A stretch of DNA of 64,000 nucleotides from contig NZ_JAJDFX010000002.1 of NCBI RefSeq assembly GCF_024704385.1, positions 2,604,001 to 2,668,000 on the forward strand, read 5' to 3'. The DNA comes from Cellulomonas sp. P24. GTDB taxonomy: Bacteria > Actinomycetota > Actinomycetes > Actinomycetales > Cellulomonadaceae. Positions 29,118 through 38,602 of the stretch are shown here, piece by piece; within the stretch, counting starts at the first letter, position 1, and each line of letters begins with the position of its first letter. The translations under genes and the position numbers were made by a program. The notes beneath the pieces are model-generated. The model made no database searches. It was not told the origin of the DNA and saw only the letters and a program-made list of their open reading frames with translations.

Positions 29118-30002
29118 ATGGCCGCGGCCGGCGCCCGCATCAGGGTGCCGGTCGCGGTGGCGTGCAGGGTCCTGGGTCTGACGACGCAGGGGTACTACAA
29201 GTGGCTCAAGAACCCCGTGTCCCAACGGGACTGGGACGACGCCCACCTCATCGACGTCCTTTACGAGATCCATCAGGACGATGCGACGCTGGGCTACAGG
29301 TTCCTCACCGACGAGCTGGCCGACGAGCACGGCATCGTCGTGGGCGAGAACCGCGTGCACCGGCTGTGTGGCATCGCCGGCATCTACGCCTCTCATGCGA
29401 AGAAGAAGACCAGCAAGCCAGGTGCCACCGGCCCCGCTCCGCATGACGACCTCCTCGCGGTGGTTGACGAGCACGGCGTGGTCCGTCACGAGTTCGTCGC
29501 CGAGGCTCCCAACAAGGTCTGGTTGTGGGATATCTCCGAGCACCCCACGCGCGAGGGCAAGCTCTACATCTGCGCGATCAAGGACCTGTACTCCAACAAG
29601 ATCGTGGGCTACTCCATCGACTCGCGGATGAAGGCGTCGCTGGCGGTCTCAGCGATGCGGAACGCGATCGCCCTGCGCTCACCGGTGAGAACGATCTGTC
29701 ACTCGGACAGGGGCGGTCAATTTCGCGCCAAGAAGACCCAGCGCCTGCTCGCGAACAACGGCCTGGTCGGTTCGATGGGCCGCTCATACGGAGCCGGCGA
29801 CAACGCCAGCATGGAGAGCTTCTTCTCCCTGCTCCAGAAGAACGTCCTGGACACCCGCCGCTGGGACACCCGCCAGGAGCTCCGGCTGGCGATGGTGACC
29901 TGGATCGAGACCAAGTACAACCGTCGCCGCCGACAGCGCGCCCTGGGCAAGCTCACCCCCGTCGAGTTTGAGATGATCTACGCAGCCGCAGACGCGGCCT
30001 GA
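29118..30002 (+). CDS. IS3-family transposase OrfB, DDE integrase domain
   Basis: 294 aa from ATG 29118, but probably made mainly as OrfAB through the -1 frameshift. The DDE residues are in VWLWDISEH, CHSDRGGQF and NASMESFFS. The HTH_21 region is VACRVLGLTTQGYYKWL. The C-terminal YNRRRRQRALGKLTPVEFE is typical of IS3 transposases. No stop or frameshift is seen apart from the programmed one. Confidence 0.95.
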   Translation: MAAAGARIRVPVAVACRVLGLTTQGYYKWLKNPVSQRDWDDAHLIDVLYEIHQDDATLGYRFLTDELADEHGIVVGENRVHRLCGIAGIYASHAKKKTSKPGATGPAPHDDLLAVVDEHGVVRHEFVAEAPNKVWLWDISEHPTREGKLYICAIKDLYSNKIVGYSIDSRMKASLAVSAMRNAIALRSPVRTICHSDRGGQFRAKKTQRLLANNGLVGSMGRSYGAGDNASMESFFSLLQKNVLDTRRWDTRQELRLAMVTWIETKYNRRRRQRALGKLTPVEFEMIYAAADAA

Positions 30003-30018
30003 GAACCATCAACCCCGA

Positions 30019-30044
30019 GTGTCAACCAGACCGGGGGCAGTCCC
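30019..30044 (-). repeat. IS right inverted repeat
   Basis: 26-nt terminal repeat, complement of the left end with one mismatch (position 14). It lies 16 nt after the transposase stop. Confidence 0.92.
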
Positions 30045-30461
30045 GCTCGTGCGGGTGAGGCGGGTAAGGGGTTCGCGGTGGTGGCTGGTGAGGTCAAGGA
30101 GTTGGCGCAGGAGACGGCGCGGGCTACGGAGGACATTGCGCGTCGGGTGGCGGCGATCCAGTCCGATACGGCCGGTGCGGTGCGGGCGATCGGGGAGATC
30201 AGTTCGATCATCGCGAGCATCAATGACTTCCAGCTGACGATCGCCAGTGCGGTGGAGGAGCAGACGGCCACGACGAACGAGATGAGTCGTGGGGTGGCGG
30301 AGGCGGCGGCGGGGTCGGGGGAGATCGCGGTGAACATCACCGGGGTCGCCTCGGCTGCCGATTCCAGTGCGCAGGTGCTGGGGCAGATGGGTGACGCGGT
30401 GACCGAGCTGGCCCGGTTGTCCACCGACCTACGCACCCGCATGGCCACCTTCACCTACTGA

Positions 30462-30536
30462 CCCCCACCCCACCGACCCCCACCCCCACCCCCCACCCCC
30501 CACCCCCCACCCCCCGCACCCCCCACCCCCGACCCC
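30462..30536 (+). repeat. C-rich low-complexity tract after the chemoreceptor gene
   Basis: Repeated CACCCCC-type units with runs of five or six C directly follow the stop. The complementary strand can form G-quadruplexes. The rest of the gap to 30698 holds a short CCCCC-GCC-GGGGG stem (30604-30616) and the ribosome site of the next gene. Confidence 0.6.
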
Positions 30537-30698
30537 GAGCCGCACCACCCGACCCACACCCCGACCTGCACCACGCGTCGCGGGTCGCGTCACGCGAAGG
30601 TTCCCCCCGCCGGGGGCTTACCTTTGGCCCCGCGCACGCCGATGAAATCTGCGATGCGTGCTGCCCGATCGCCGCACGGCACCCCGGAGGAGGTCGAC

Positions 30699-33600
30699 AT
30701 GGCTCAGCGCCGTCTCTCGACCGCGCCTCGCTGGTCCGCGAGTGCAGATCCGGGTGGGGAGCGTGCCGCGCTCCGGGCGACCGTCGCGCGCACCGCGCGG
30801 CAGAGTCGTCGGCGCAGCAGCCTCATGCGCCTGATCGGGCTGGTCGACGGCATGCCGGGACCCGGGTTCGTGTGCGACGACCAGGGACGGTTCTTGCACG
30901 TCAACGACGCGTTCGAGGTGATGACCGGAACCGTCCGGAACGACGTGATCGGGCGTTCGGCCCTCGACGTCATGCCGCCGGACGTCGCGCACGTGTTCGC
31001 CGCAGCGGGGGCGAACGCCACCTCGGGCGGCACCCACACGGCGCATCTCGTCATGACGACACCGGCGGGTCCCCACCGGATGATGCGGGTGTCGTGGGTG
31101 CCGGCCTCGTTCGGGAGCTGCACCGGCACCGTCGGCTTCGCGATCGACGTCACCGGGCTCGAGTCGGCGGGTGCGGACTCCGCGTGGCTCTCGGCGCTCG
31201 TCACGTCGACCGCCGATGCGGTCGTGAGCATTCGCGACGGAGTCGTCGTGACCTGGAACCCGGCTGCCGAGACGGTCCTCGGCTACTCGGCGAGCGAGAT
31301 GGTAGGCGCGCGCGCACCCCGCTTCGCCCGGTCGCTCGCCGCCGACCGTACGCGCTGGCTCGCGCTGATCCGTCGGGTCGAGGAGGGTCACGCCGTGCGG
31401 GCGGAGACGTTGCCGTGGCTCCGCCCGGACGGCACGGTCCGGATGGTGGCGGTCACCGGGACCCCGGTCCCGCCGGACGTCCGCGGACGTCGGGGGACGT
31501 CGTGGATCGCGCGGGACGCCGACGACGTCGCCAGCTACACCCGCGAGCTCGAGCGGATCGCTCGCACCGACGAGCACACCGGGCTCGCCAACCGCCGGGC
31601 GTTCGACGCCGCGATGGCGGCGGCCGAGGCGTCGAGGGAACCCGGCATGGCGCTCGTCGTCGACGTCGACGACTTCTCGGGAGTCAACAACACGCTCGGT
31701 CACCGCGGCGGGGACGGCGTGCTGCTCCTCCTCGCGTCACGGCTGCGCGCCGTGTGCGGGGACACGCTGGTGGCCAGGATCGGCGGGGACGAGTTCGCCG
31801 TCTACTGCCGCGGGGGTGACGAGGAGGACGCCCGGTCGCTCGCCGGGCGCATCCGCGACAGCGTCACGGAATGGATCGGGGCCGAGTCCGTCGCGGAGGT
31901 CGACGGGTCCGCGCCGCTGCGGATCACCGCGAGCATCGGCATGGCCTCCACGCTGACGGGCCCCGGTCACACCGTGCTCGGCGACGCGGACATCGCACTC
32001 TGGGAGGCCAAGCGTCGTGGCCCCGGCGAGATCGTGAGCTTCACGCCCGAGCTCTACGCGGTCGTGCACCGCCGCCGACGGCTCACGGCCGACCTCCTCG
32101 TCGCGGCCGAGCGCGACCAGCTCCGGGTCGTCTACCAGCCGGTCGTCGACATGCGCGACGGCGACCTGACCGGGACCGAGGCGCTCCTGCGGTGGGAGCA
32201 CCCGGAGCTGGGAGCGATCTCGCCGGTGGAGTTCATCCCGCTGGCCGAGTCCACGCGCGCGATCCACGTGATCGGTGAGTGGGTGCTGCGGACCGCCCTC
32301 GCCGACGCCGCCGACTGGCAGCGCACGCCAGGTCTCGAGGGGGTCGGCGTCGCCGTCAACGTCTCGGTGCGGCAGCTCACCGATGCGGCCTTCCCGGAGC
32401 TCGTGGACGCCGTCGTGCGCGAGGTGGGGCTCCCGGTCGGGCTCCTCACCCTCGAGGTCACCGAGACGGCACTCGCCGAGAACCTCGACGAGCTGGTGCC
32501 GGGCCTCGCGCGACTGCGTGCGCAGGGGGTCGGGCTCGCGATCGACGACTTCGGCACCGGATACTCGTCGCTGTCGTACCTGCACCGGATCCCGGCGACG
32601 GGCATCAAGATCGACCGGTCGATCACCGCCGACCTGACCACCGACATCTCCGCAGTTGCGATCGTCGAGAGCCTCACCCAGCTCGCCGGCACGCTGGGGC
32701 TCGACGTGATCGCCGAGGGCATCGAGGAAGAGACGGAACGAGGCGTCCTCACTGGTCTCGGCGTCGGCCACGGGCAGGGCTGGCTCTTCTCGAAGGCGAT
32801 CGAACGGTTCGAGCTCGCGGAGGTCGCCGTCCGTGCGTGGAAGCCACGACCGAGCCTCTCCGCACCGACCGACGCCCTCCCTGGCCCATCGCGCGACGGC
32901 TCGCTGACGGCGACGTACACCATGGACCGCGAGCGTCGGGTCGTGACGTGGGACGACGGCGCGGAAGTGCTCACGGGCTACCCGTCCACGCGAGCGGTCG
33001 GGCAGCCGTGCCACCACGCCCTCCTCATGCACACCGACGAGGACGGCCGCCTCCTGTGCGGCGAACGCTGCCCGATGCTCGCGGTGATGGCGGACGGCCG
33101 GCCGCGGGACGCGCGGGTGTACTTCCAGCACGCCGACGGGCACCGGGTGCCCTCGCTGGTGCACGGCGAGGCGATCCGTGACGAGTCGGGTGCGATCGTC
33201 GGCTCGATCGAGACGTTCACCGACGACTCCCCGCACCGGGTGAGCGTCGCGCACGCAGAGGCGGCACTGGCTGCTGCCCGCACCGACGCGGTGACGGGCC
33301 TGCCGAACCGGCGGCGCGCGCTCGTCGCCCTGGCGGACTGGCTCGTGAGCCCCGGGGGGCCGGCTGCGGCGGTGATCCGCATCGACCTGATCCCCACCCG
33401 CGCCGGTGCCCAGGCCGACGACCCGGAGACCGCGGACACGGTCGTCGCGACGGTCGCGCGCACGTTGTCCGGGGCCGCCCGCCCGGCGGACTACCTCGCC
33501 CGCACCGGTCCCGCGCAGTTCCTCGTGCTCGCCTCCGCCGAGACCGTCGCCGAGCTCGACCGCCGGGCCACCGCGCTGCACCGGCTCATCGCCGCGACCG

Positions 33601-33740
33601 CACCCACCCGCGATGGTCGGCGCGTGCCGGTGCGCGCCGAGGTCACGGTCGTCCACGTCACTCCGGGCGACACCTACGTCGAGGTCCTCGCGACCGCCGG
33701 CATACCGGCGGCGACCCCGGACCTGGTGCGGATGCCATGA
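30699..33740 (+). CDS. PAS-PAS-GGDEF-EAL-PAS-GGDEF c-di-GMP signalling protein
   Basis: 1013 aa from ATG 30699, which has GGAGGAGG at 30686-30693. The domains in order are two PAS (about 45-145 and 160-285), GGDEF (290-445; RIGGDEFAVY intact), EAL (450-705; TGTEALLRWEHP and DDFGTGYSS intact), a third PAS (725-850, with LLCGERCPM) and a second GGDEF (855-1000) in which the signature reads TGPAQF and is inactive. It probably both makes and degrades c-di-GMP. There is no membrane segment, so it is cytoplasmic. Its stop overlaps the next diguanylate cyclase (ATGA). Confidence 0.87.
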   Translation: MAQRRLSTAPRWSASADPGGERAALRATVARTARQSRRRSSLMRLIGLVDGMPGPGFVCDDQGRFLHVNDAFEVMTGTVRNDVIGRSALDVMPPDVAHVFAAAGANATSGGTHTAHLVMTTPAGPHRMMRVSWVPASFGSCTGTVGFAIDVTGLESAGADSAWLSALVTSTADAVVSIRDGVVVTWNPAAETVLGYSASEMVGARAPRFARSLAADRTRWLALIRRVEEGHAVRAETLPWLRPDGTVRMVAVTGTPVPPDVRGRRGTSWIARDADDVASYTRELERIARTDEHTGLANRRAFDAAMAAAEASREPGMALVVDVDDFSGVNNTLGHRGGDGVLLLLASRLRAVCGDTLVARIGGDEFAVYCRGGDEEDARSLAGRIRDSVTEWIGAESVAEVDGSAPLRITASIGMASTLTGPGHTVLGDADIALWEAKRRGPGEIVSFTPELYAVVHRRRRLTADLLVAAERDQLRVVYQPVVDMRDGDLTGTEALLRWEHPELGAISPVEFIPLAESTRAIHVIGEWVLRTALADAADWQRTPGLEGVGVAVNVSVRQLTDAAFPELVDAVVREVGLPVGLLTLEVTETALAENLDELVPGLARLRAQGVGLAIDDFGTGYSSLSYLHRIPATGIKIDRSITADLTTDISAVAIVESLTQLAGTLGLDVIAEGIEEETERGVLTGLGVGHGQGWLFSKAIERFELAEVAVRAWKPRPSLSAPTDALPGPSRDGSLTATYTMDRERRVVTWDDGAEVLTGYPSTRAVGQPCHHALLMHTDEDGRLLCGERCPMLAVMADGRPRDARVYFQHADGHRVPSLVHGEAIRDESGAIVGSIETFTDDSPHRVSVAHAEAALAAARTDAVTGLPNRRRALVALADWLVSPGGPAAAVIRIDLIPTRAGAQADDPETADTVVATVARTLSGAARPADYLARTGPAQFLVLASAETVAELDRRATALHRLIAATAPTRDGRRVPVRAEVTVVHVTPGDTYVEVLATAGIPAATPDLVRMP

Positions 33741-35257
33741 GCGCCGACCTCGGAGGCGTGCCGACGGGTGCCGTCCGAGGTGCCGTCCGCCAGGTCCTGC
33801 CGTTCGCGTTGGCGACGTCGGTGGTGCCCCTGACCGGGCTCGTCGGACGAGGTGTCGTCGTCCCGTCGGCGTTCGCGCTCGGGGTCGTCCTGATGGTCCT
33901 GGTCCTTCCGGTGGTCGTGCTGCTCCAGCTGCGCGCCGTGGGACGCCTGCTCCGATGGGCGGCGCTGGTCGCGACGTTCGCGGCGATGGCGCTGATGCTC
34001 CAGGGCATCGGCGGCGCCGACACGGGCGGGATCATCGTTCTCCTCCTCCCGGTCGTGTGGATGGCGCTGTACGAGCGGCGCACCCAGGTGATCGCCGCCC
34101 TCGGTCTCGAGTCGGTGGCGTCGGTCGCGCTGCACGCGGTCGACCCGGTGAACCCGTTCAGCGCGGAGGACGTCCGCCGGATCGTGGTGTTCCTCGTGGT
34201 GTCGTCGCTGACCGCGTGGGCGATCGCCCGCCTCGTCGCCCAGCTCGCCCGGAGCGAGCGGGCGGCGCACAAGGGGCTCGAGACCCTCGCCGCCGTGACC
34301 GCGGCCGCACGGGCCATCCGGAAGAGCGACGACGCGCGGACGACCGCCTGCGAGGCGGCGCGGGCGGTGACGGGTGCCTCGAGCGTGCTCCTGCTCGAGA
34401 TGGACGGGCCCGATCACCTGGTGCTCACCGCCACGGCGGGGGCGCCGCTCGAGCCGGTCCGGATCACCCTGACCGAGAGGTCCGTCTCGGGACTCGCCTA
34501 CCGCGACGGGACGCCGCGGTACGTCGGTGACGTCATCGGCGACCCGCAGGTCAACCGCCGGCTGCTCGCCCTCACCGGGGCCCGGAGCCTTCTCGCCCAG
34601 CCGTTCTCCCACGGCGGCCAGACGCGCGGCGTCGTGGTCGCCACCTGGCAGGAGCCGCACCCCGAGTCGGCCCCCGAGAGCCTGCACACGCTCACGCTCC
34701 TTGCCGAGGAGTTCGGCTCCGCGCTGGAGCGCATGGACCTCGACGCCGCGCTCGAGCATCGCGCGACCACCGATCCGCTGACCGGCATGGCCAACCGGCG
34801 CGTCTGGCGCGAGGCCCTGCCGGGGATGATGACGGACGCCGGCAGCCTGAGCGTCGCCCTCCTCGACCTCGACCACTTCAAGATCTACAACGACAGCCGC
34901 GGGCACCTCGCGGGGGACAGCGTCCTCTCCGCGCTGGGGCGGTCGTGGCTGGCGATGCTGCGCCCCGAGGACCTGCTGGTCCGGTGGGGTGGCGAGGAGT
35001 TCGCGCTCGCGCTGCCGGACTGCCCGATCGACCAGGCGGTCGACGTGCTCGAGCGTCTCCGGGCGCACGTCCCCGAGGGCCTGAGCGCCTCCGCGGGACT
35101 GGCGCTCTGGAACGGGACCGAGACGATCGAGGGACTGCTCGCGCGCGCCGACGCCGCGCTGTACGAGGCGAAGCGGACGGGGCGCGACCGCACGGTGGTC
35201 TCGGCCGACGAGGCGCACGCCGCGACCACCGGGGGGCGCAGCAGCACGGCCCGCTGA
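33737..35257 (+). CDS. Membrane diguanylate cyclase with GAF domain
   Basis: 506 aa. Five or six N-terminal transmembrane helices (about 20-165) form a MASE-like sensor. A GAF-like domain (175-335) and a GGDEF domain (340-490) follow, the latter with VRWGGEEFALALP intact and DLDHFKIYNDSRGH. It synthesises c-di-GMP. I see no clear RxxD inhibitory site just before GGEEF. ATG 33737 overlaps the upstream stop, so the two c-di-GMP proteins are coupled. The gap to the acpS operon is 107 bp. Confidence 0.88.
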   Translation: MSADLGGVPTGAVRGAVRQVLPFALATSVVPLTGLVGRGVVVPSAFALGVVLMVLVLPVVVLLQLRAVGRLLRWAALVATFAAMALMLQGIGGADTGGIIVLLLPVVWMALYERRTQVIAALGLESVASVALHAVDPVNPFSAEDVRRIVVFLVVSSLTAWAIARLVAQLARSERAAHKGLETLAAVTAAARAIRKSDDARTTACEAARAVTGASSVLLLEMDGPDHLVLTATAGAPLEPVRITLTERSVSGLAYRDGTPRYVGDVIGDPQVNRRLLALTGARSLLAQPFSHGGQTRGVVVATWQEPHPESAPESLHTLTLLAEEFGSALERMDLDAALEHRATTDPLTGMANRRVWREALPGMMTDAGSLSVALLDLDHFKIYNDSRGHLAGDSVLSALGRSWLAMLRPEDLLVRWGGEEFALALPDCPIDQAVDVLERLRAHVPEGLSASAGLALWNGTETIEGLLARADAALYEAKRTGRDRTVVSADEAHAATTGGRSSTAR

Positions 35258-35364
35258 CGGCCGACTGCGACGAGGTCGGTGCCCCGGGCCGGACGCTGCT
35301 CCGCTTGCGGGCTCGTCGGGGTGGATGGACGGTGGAGGTGCACGGTCCTCCAGGAGGCGCCGAC

Positions 35365-35814
35365 ATGCCCACACGTTCGTCCGTCGGATGGTTCCCGCAC
35401 CCGGGCGCGTGCCCGGACGCACCGGCCCGCGGGCGGACGGCCGTCGGTGTCGACGTCGTCGACGTCCCGAGGTTCGCCCGGCTCGTGGCGCTGCGCGGAC
35501 CGATGATGGCCGACCGGGTGTTCTCCCCGGCGGAGCTCGAGACGTGCCGCGGGAGCCCGCAACGGCTCGCCGCCCGGTTCGCCGCCAAGGAGGCCGGCGC
35601 GAAGGCGCTGGGGCTCGGCATCGGGCCGCTGGCGTGGCGGGACGTCGAGGTCCGGACCGGCGCGCGGGGTGCGCCGGTGCTGGTGCTGCACGGCGCCGCC
35701 CGCGTGGCCGCCCGAGCGCAGGGCCTCGACCGCTGGTCCGTGAGCCTGTCCCATGACGCGACCCGCGCCGTCGCGTTCGTGGTGGCGACCGAGGCGCGCC
35801 GAGCGGGGCGGTGA
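35365..35814 (+). CDS. acpS: Holo-ACP synthase (4'-phosphopantetheinyl transferase), first gene of the PDH-ACP operon
   Basis: 149 aa from ATG 35365 with AGGAGG at 35352-35357. The AcpS motifs are [11 protein letters not shown] (Mg-binding Asp) and [13 protein letters not shown] (catalytic Glu and Lys). It has an extra ~28-residue N-terminus. It transfers 4'-phosphopantetheine from CoA to the serine of a carrier protein, probably the ACP encoded at 40915 in the same operon. The stop overlaps the next start (GTGA), so it is coupled to the acyl-CoA ligase gene. Confidence 0.88.
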   Translation: MPTRSSVGWFPHPGACPDAPARGRTAVGVDVVDVPRFARLVALRGPMMADRVFSPAELETCRGSPQRLAARFAAKEAGAKALGLGIGPLAWRDVEVRTGARGAPVLVLHGAARVAARAQGLDRWSVSLSHDATRAVAFVVATEARRAGR

Positions 35815-37607
35815 CCATGAGCCATCCGACGATCCACAAGACCCCTGCCGACCTCCGGGTCGCCCCGAACCTCCCGGCGGACGCCGCGGAGCGTGCGAGC
35901 TTCTCGTGGGACGTCGCACGGTCGTGGCTCGACCACCTGCCCGACGGCGCCGGGCTGAACATCGCGCACGAGGCCGTCGACCGGCACGCGCACGGTGCAC
36001 GCGCGGACCACGTCGCGATCCGGTGGCTCGGCAAGCACGGCGAGCGCGAGGACCTGACCTACGCCGAGCTCGCGCGACGGACCAACCGCTTCGCCGGGGT
36101 GCTCGAGGCGCTCGGCCTCGCTCGCGGTGACGCGGTGTTCGCGCTGTCGGGGCGGGTCCCGGAGCTGTACGTCGCCGCGTTGGGGACGCTCAAGGCCGGA
36201 TGCGTCTTCTCGCCGCTGTTCTCGGCCTTCGGCCCCGAGCCGGTGCGCCAGCGCCTCGAGATCGGCGCGGGTCGCGTGCTCGTCACGACGCGCGCCGCCT
36301 ACGAGCGCAAGATCGCGCCGATGCGCGGGGTGCTGCCGATGCTGCAGCACGTGCTGCTCACCGACCTCCCGGCCGGCGCGTCGGCGCCGGACGGCACCCT
36401 CGTGCTCGCCGACCTGATGGCCGACGCCTCCGACGTGTACCGGATCGCCCCCACGGACCCCGAGACACCGGCGCTGCTGCACTTCACGAGCGGCACGACC
36501 GGGACCCCGAAGGGCGCCGTCCACGTCCACGAGGCCGTCGTCATGCACTACGCGACCGGGCGGTTCGCCCTCGACCTGCACCCCGACGACGTCTACTGGT
36601 GCACGGCCGATCCCGGCTGGGTCACCGGCACGTCGTACGGGATCGTCGCGCCCCTCACGCACGGCGTCACGAGCATCGTCGACGAGGCCGAGTTCGACGC
36701 CGAGCGGTGGTACCGGATCCTCCAGGACGAGCACGTGTCGGTCTGGTACACCGCACCGACCGCGATCCGTCGGCTCATGCGGCTGGGGGACGCGCTGGCC
36801 CGCGGCGTCGACCTCCGCGCGTTGCGGTTCGTCGCGAGCGTCGGCGAACCGCTCAACCCCGAGGCCGTCGTGTGGGGCGCCGACGTGCTCGGCCTGCCGA
36901 TCCACGACAACTGGTGGCAGACGGAGACCGGCGGGATCATGATCGCCAACACGATCGCCGCGGACATCCGCCCCGGGTCGATGGGGCGCCCCCTGCCCGG
37001 GGTCGAGGCCGGGGTGCTGCGGCGCGGACCGCACGGCGTCGAGGTCCACGAAGGCCACGTCACCGAGCTCACCGAGCCGGGTGTCGAGGGTGAGCTGGCC
37101 CTCCGGCCCGGCTGGCCGTCGATGTTCCGCGGCTACCTGCACGACGACGAGCGGTACCGGAGCTGCTTCGTCGACGGCTGGTACCTCACCGGGGACCTCG
37201 TGACCCGCGACGCCGACGGGTACTACTGGTTCCTCGGCCGCTCGGACGACGTCATCAAGTCCTCCGGGCACCTGATCGGCCCGTTCGAGGTCGAGAGCGC
37301 GCTGCTCGAGCACCCGGCGGTCGCCGAGGCCGGGGTGATCGGCACGCCCGACGACGTCGCCGGCGAGATCGTCAAGGCGTTCGTCGTCGTCAAGGCCGGG
37401 GTGACCGCGGACGTCGCGCTGCAGCGCGAGCTCATCGGGTTCGGCCGGGCTCGGCTCGGGGCGGCCGTCGCCCCACGCGAGCTCACGTTCGTCGACGACC
37501 TCCCGCACACCCGCAGCGGCAAGATCATGCGCCGGCTCCTGCGCGCCCGCGAGCTCGGCCTCGCGATCGGCGACCTGTCCACTCTCGAAGGGGAGGACCC
37601 GACATGA
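35811..37607 (+). CDS. Acetyl-CoA synthetase-like acyl-adenylate-forming ligase
   Basis: 598 aa. The AMP-binding P-loop is [16 protein letters not shown]. The A5-type motif [10 protein letters not shown] carries the Trp pair seen in acetate-specific synthetases. The A8 hinge is [21 protein letters not shown], and the C-terminal catalytic lysine is in TRSGKIMRR. It should activate a short acid as acyl-AMP and load it on CoA, or possibly on the carrier protein in this operon. GTG 35811 overlaps acpS; ATG 35817 is an alternative start. Its stop overlaps the E1 alpha gene. Confidence 0.88.
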   Translation: MTMSHPTIHKTPADLRVAPNLPADAAERASFSWDVARSWLDHLPDGAGLNIAHEAVDRHAHGARADHVAIRWLGKHGEREDLTYAELARRTNRFAGVLEALGLARGDAVFALSGRVPELYVAALGTLKAGCVFSPLFSAFGPEPVRQRLEIGAGRVLVTTRAAYERKIAPMRGVLPMLQHVLLTDLPAGASAPDGTLVLADLMADASDVYRIAPTDPETPALLHFTSGTTGTPKGAVHVHEAVVMHYATGRFALDLHPDDVYWCTADPGWVTGTSYGIVAPLTHGVTSIVDEAEFDAERWYRILQDEHVSVWYTAPTAIRRLMRLGDALARGVDLRALRFVASVGEPLNPEAVVWGADVLGLPIHDNWWQTETGGIMIANTIAADIRPGSMGRPLPGVEAGVLRRGPHGVEVHEGHVTELTEPGVEGELALRPGWPSMFRGYLHDDERYRSCFVDGWYLTGDLVTRDADGYYWFLGRSDDVIKSSGHLIGPFEVESALLEHPAVAEAGVIGTPDDVAGEIVKAFVVVKAGVTADVALQRELIGFGRARLGAAVAPRELTFVDDLPHTRSGKIMRRLLRARELGLAIGDLSTLEGEDPT

Positions 37608-38602
37608 CCACGGACACACCGGTGCGGCACGACGGGCTCGACGGTGCCGACGAGCTGCACCTGCTGCGCGAGATGCTGCGGATCCGTCGCTTCGAGGAGC
37701 GGTGCGTCGAGCTGTACAGCGCGACCAGCATCCGCGGCTTCATGCACCTGTACATCGGCGAGGAGGCCGTCGCGGTGGGGGCGATGGCGTCGCTGCGGCC
37801 CGACGACGCCGTCGTCTCCACGTATCGGGAGCACGGCCACGCGCTCGCCAGGGGCGTCCCGGCGGGCGACATCATGGCCGAGATGTACGGCAAGGTCGAG
37901 GGCTGCAGCCGGGGGCGCGGCGGCTCGATGCACCTGTTCGACGTCGGCCGGCGGTTCTACGGCGGCAACGCGATCGTCGGCGGTGGCCTGCCGATCGCGG
38001 TCGGTCTCGCGCTCGCCGACCGGCTGCGCGGGCGGGACCGGGTCACTGCGTGCTTCTTCGGGGACGGGGCCGTCGCCGAGGGCGAGTTCCACGAGTCGGT
38101 GAACCTCGCCGCGCTGTGGTCGCTCCCGGTCGTGTTCTTCTGCGAGAACAACCTGTACGCGATGGGGACGGCGCTCGCCCGCTCCGAGTCGCAGACCGAC
38201 CTCGCGGCCAAGGCCGCGTCCTACGCGGTCGACGCGTCGTCCGTGGACGGCATGGACGTGCTCGCGTGCCGGGACGCCGCCGCGCGTGCCGTCGCGAGAG
38301 CCCGCGCCGGGGACGGGCCGGCGTTCGTCGAGTTCCGGACCTACCGGTTCCGGGCGCACTCGATGTACGACCCCGAGCTGTACCGCGCGAAGGACGAGGT
38401 CGACCTGTGGAAGACGCGCGACCCGATCGACGCGCTCGCACGCCGGCTCACGGATGCCGGCCGGCTCACCACCGAGGAGCGCGAGCGGATGGAGGCCGAG
38501 GTCGAGGCGGAGGTCGACGGCGCCGTCGCGTTCGCCGAGGCCGGGACGCTCGAACCCGTCGAGGACCTCGCACGCTTCGTCTACCTGAGGAGCCCGTCAT
38601 GA
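37604..38602 (+). CDS. Thiamine-PP-dependent 2-oxoacid dehydrogenase E1, alpha subunit
   Basis: 332 aa. The TPP-binding motif runs from [12 protein letters not shown] (about 153) to ENN (181-183). The phosphorylation-loop region reads [11 protein letters not shown]. Its length and the [13 protein letters not shown] motif fit the pyruvate/acetoin dehydrogenase E1 alpha class. It decarboxylates a 2-oxoacid, probably pyruvate, and passes the acyl unit to E2 lipoate. It is coupled on both sides by ATGA overlaps. Confidence 0.9.
   Translation: MTTDTPVRHDGLDGADELHLLREMLRIRRFEERCVELYSATSIRGFMHLYIGEEAVAVGAMASLRPDDAVVSTYREHGHALARGVPAGDIMAEMYGKVEGCSRGRGGSMHLFDVGRRFYGGNAIVGGGLPIAVGLALADRLRGRDRVTACFFGDGAVAEGEFHESVNLAALWSLPVVFFCENNLYAMGTALARSESQTDLAAKAASYAVDASSVDGMDVLACRDAAARAVARARAGDGPAFVEFRTYRFRAHSMYDPELYRAKDEVDLWKTRDPIDALARRLTDAGRLTTEERERMEAEVEAEVDGAVAFAEAGTLEPVEDLARFVYLRSPS

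Larger units (their letters stand above)
28743..30044 (+). mobile_element. Complete IS3-family insertion sequence, 1302 bp
   Basis: The ends are 26-bp inverted repeats starting GGGACTGCC (28743-28768 and 30019-30044) with one mismatch. A 3-bp direct repeat GCT flanks it (28740-28742 and 30045-30047). It has the two-gene transposase arrangement with a -1 frameshift window. Everything needed for movement appears intact, which suggests a recent insertion. It sits inside the chemoreceptor gene in the same orientation. Confidence 0.95.
27531..30461 (+). pseudogene. Methyl-accepting chemotaxis protein, interrupted by an IS3-family element
   Basis: The chemoreceptor is split into 27531-28742 and 30048-30461. 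Removing the element (28743-30044) and one GCT copy restores a 541-aa frame through [20 protein letters not shown]. The parts in order are TM1 (about 25-50), a four-helix-type ligand domain, TM2 (about 205-230), HAMP (230-285) and the MA signalling domain to the end. The hairpin tip seen as [17 protein letters not shown] lies exactly at the break, so the protein cannot signal. The HAMP/MA half uses T- and G-ending codons far more than the N-terminal half. The left stump reads into the element and stops at 28772. Confidence 0.9.

Noticed and set aside
30019-30237. Short frame beginning at the IS right end
   Set aside because: Out of frame with the restored chemoreceptor; Arg/Trp-rich shadow.
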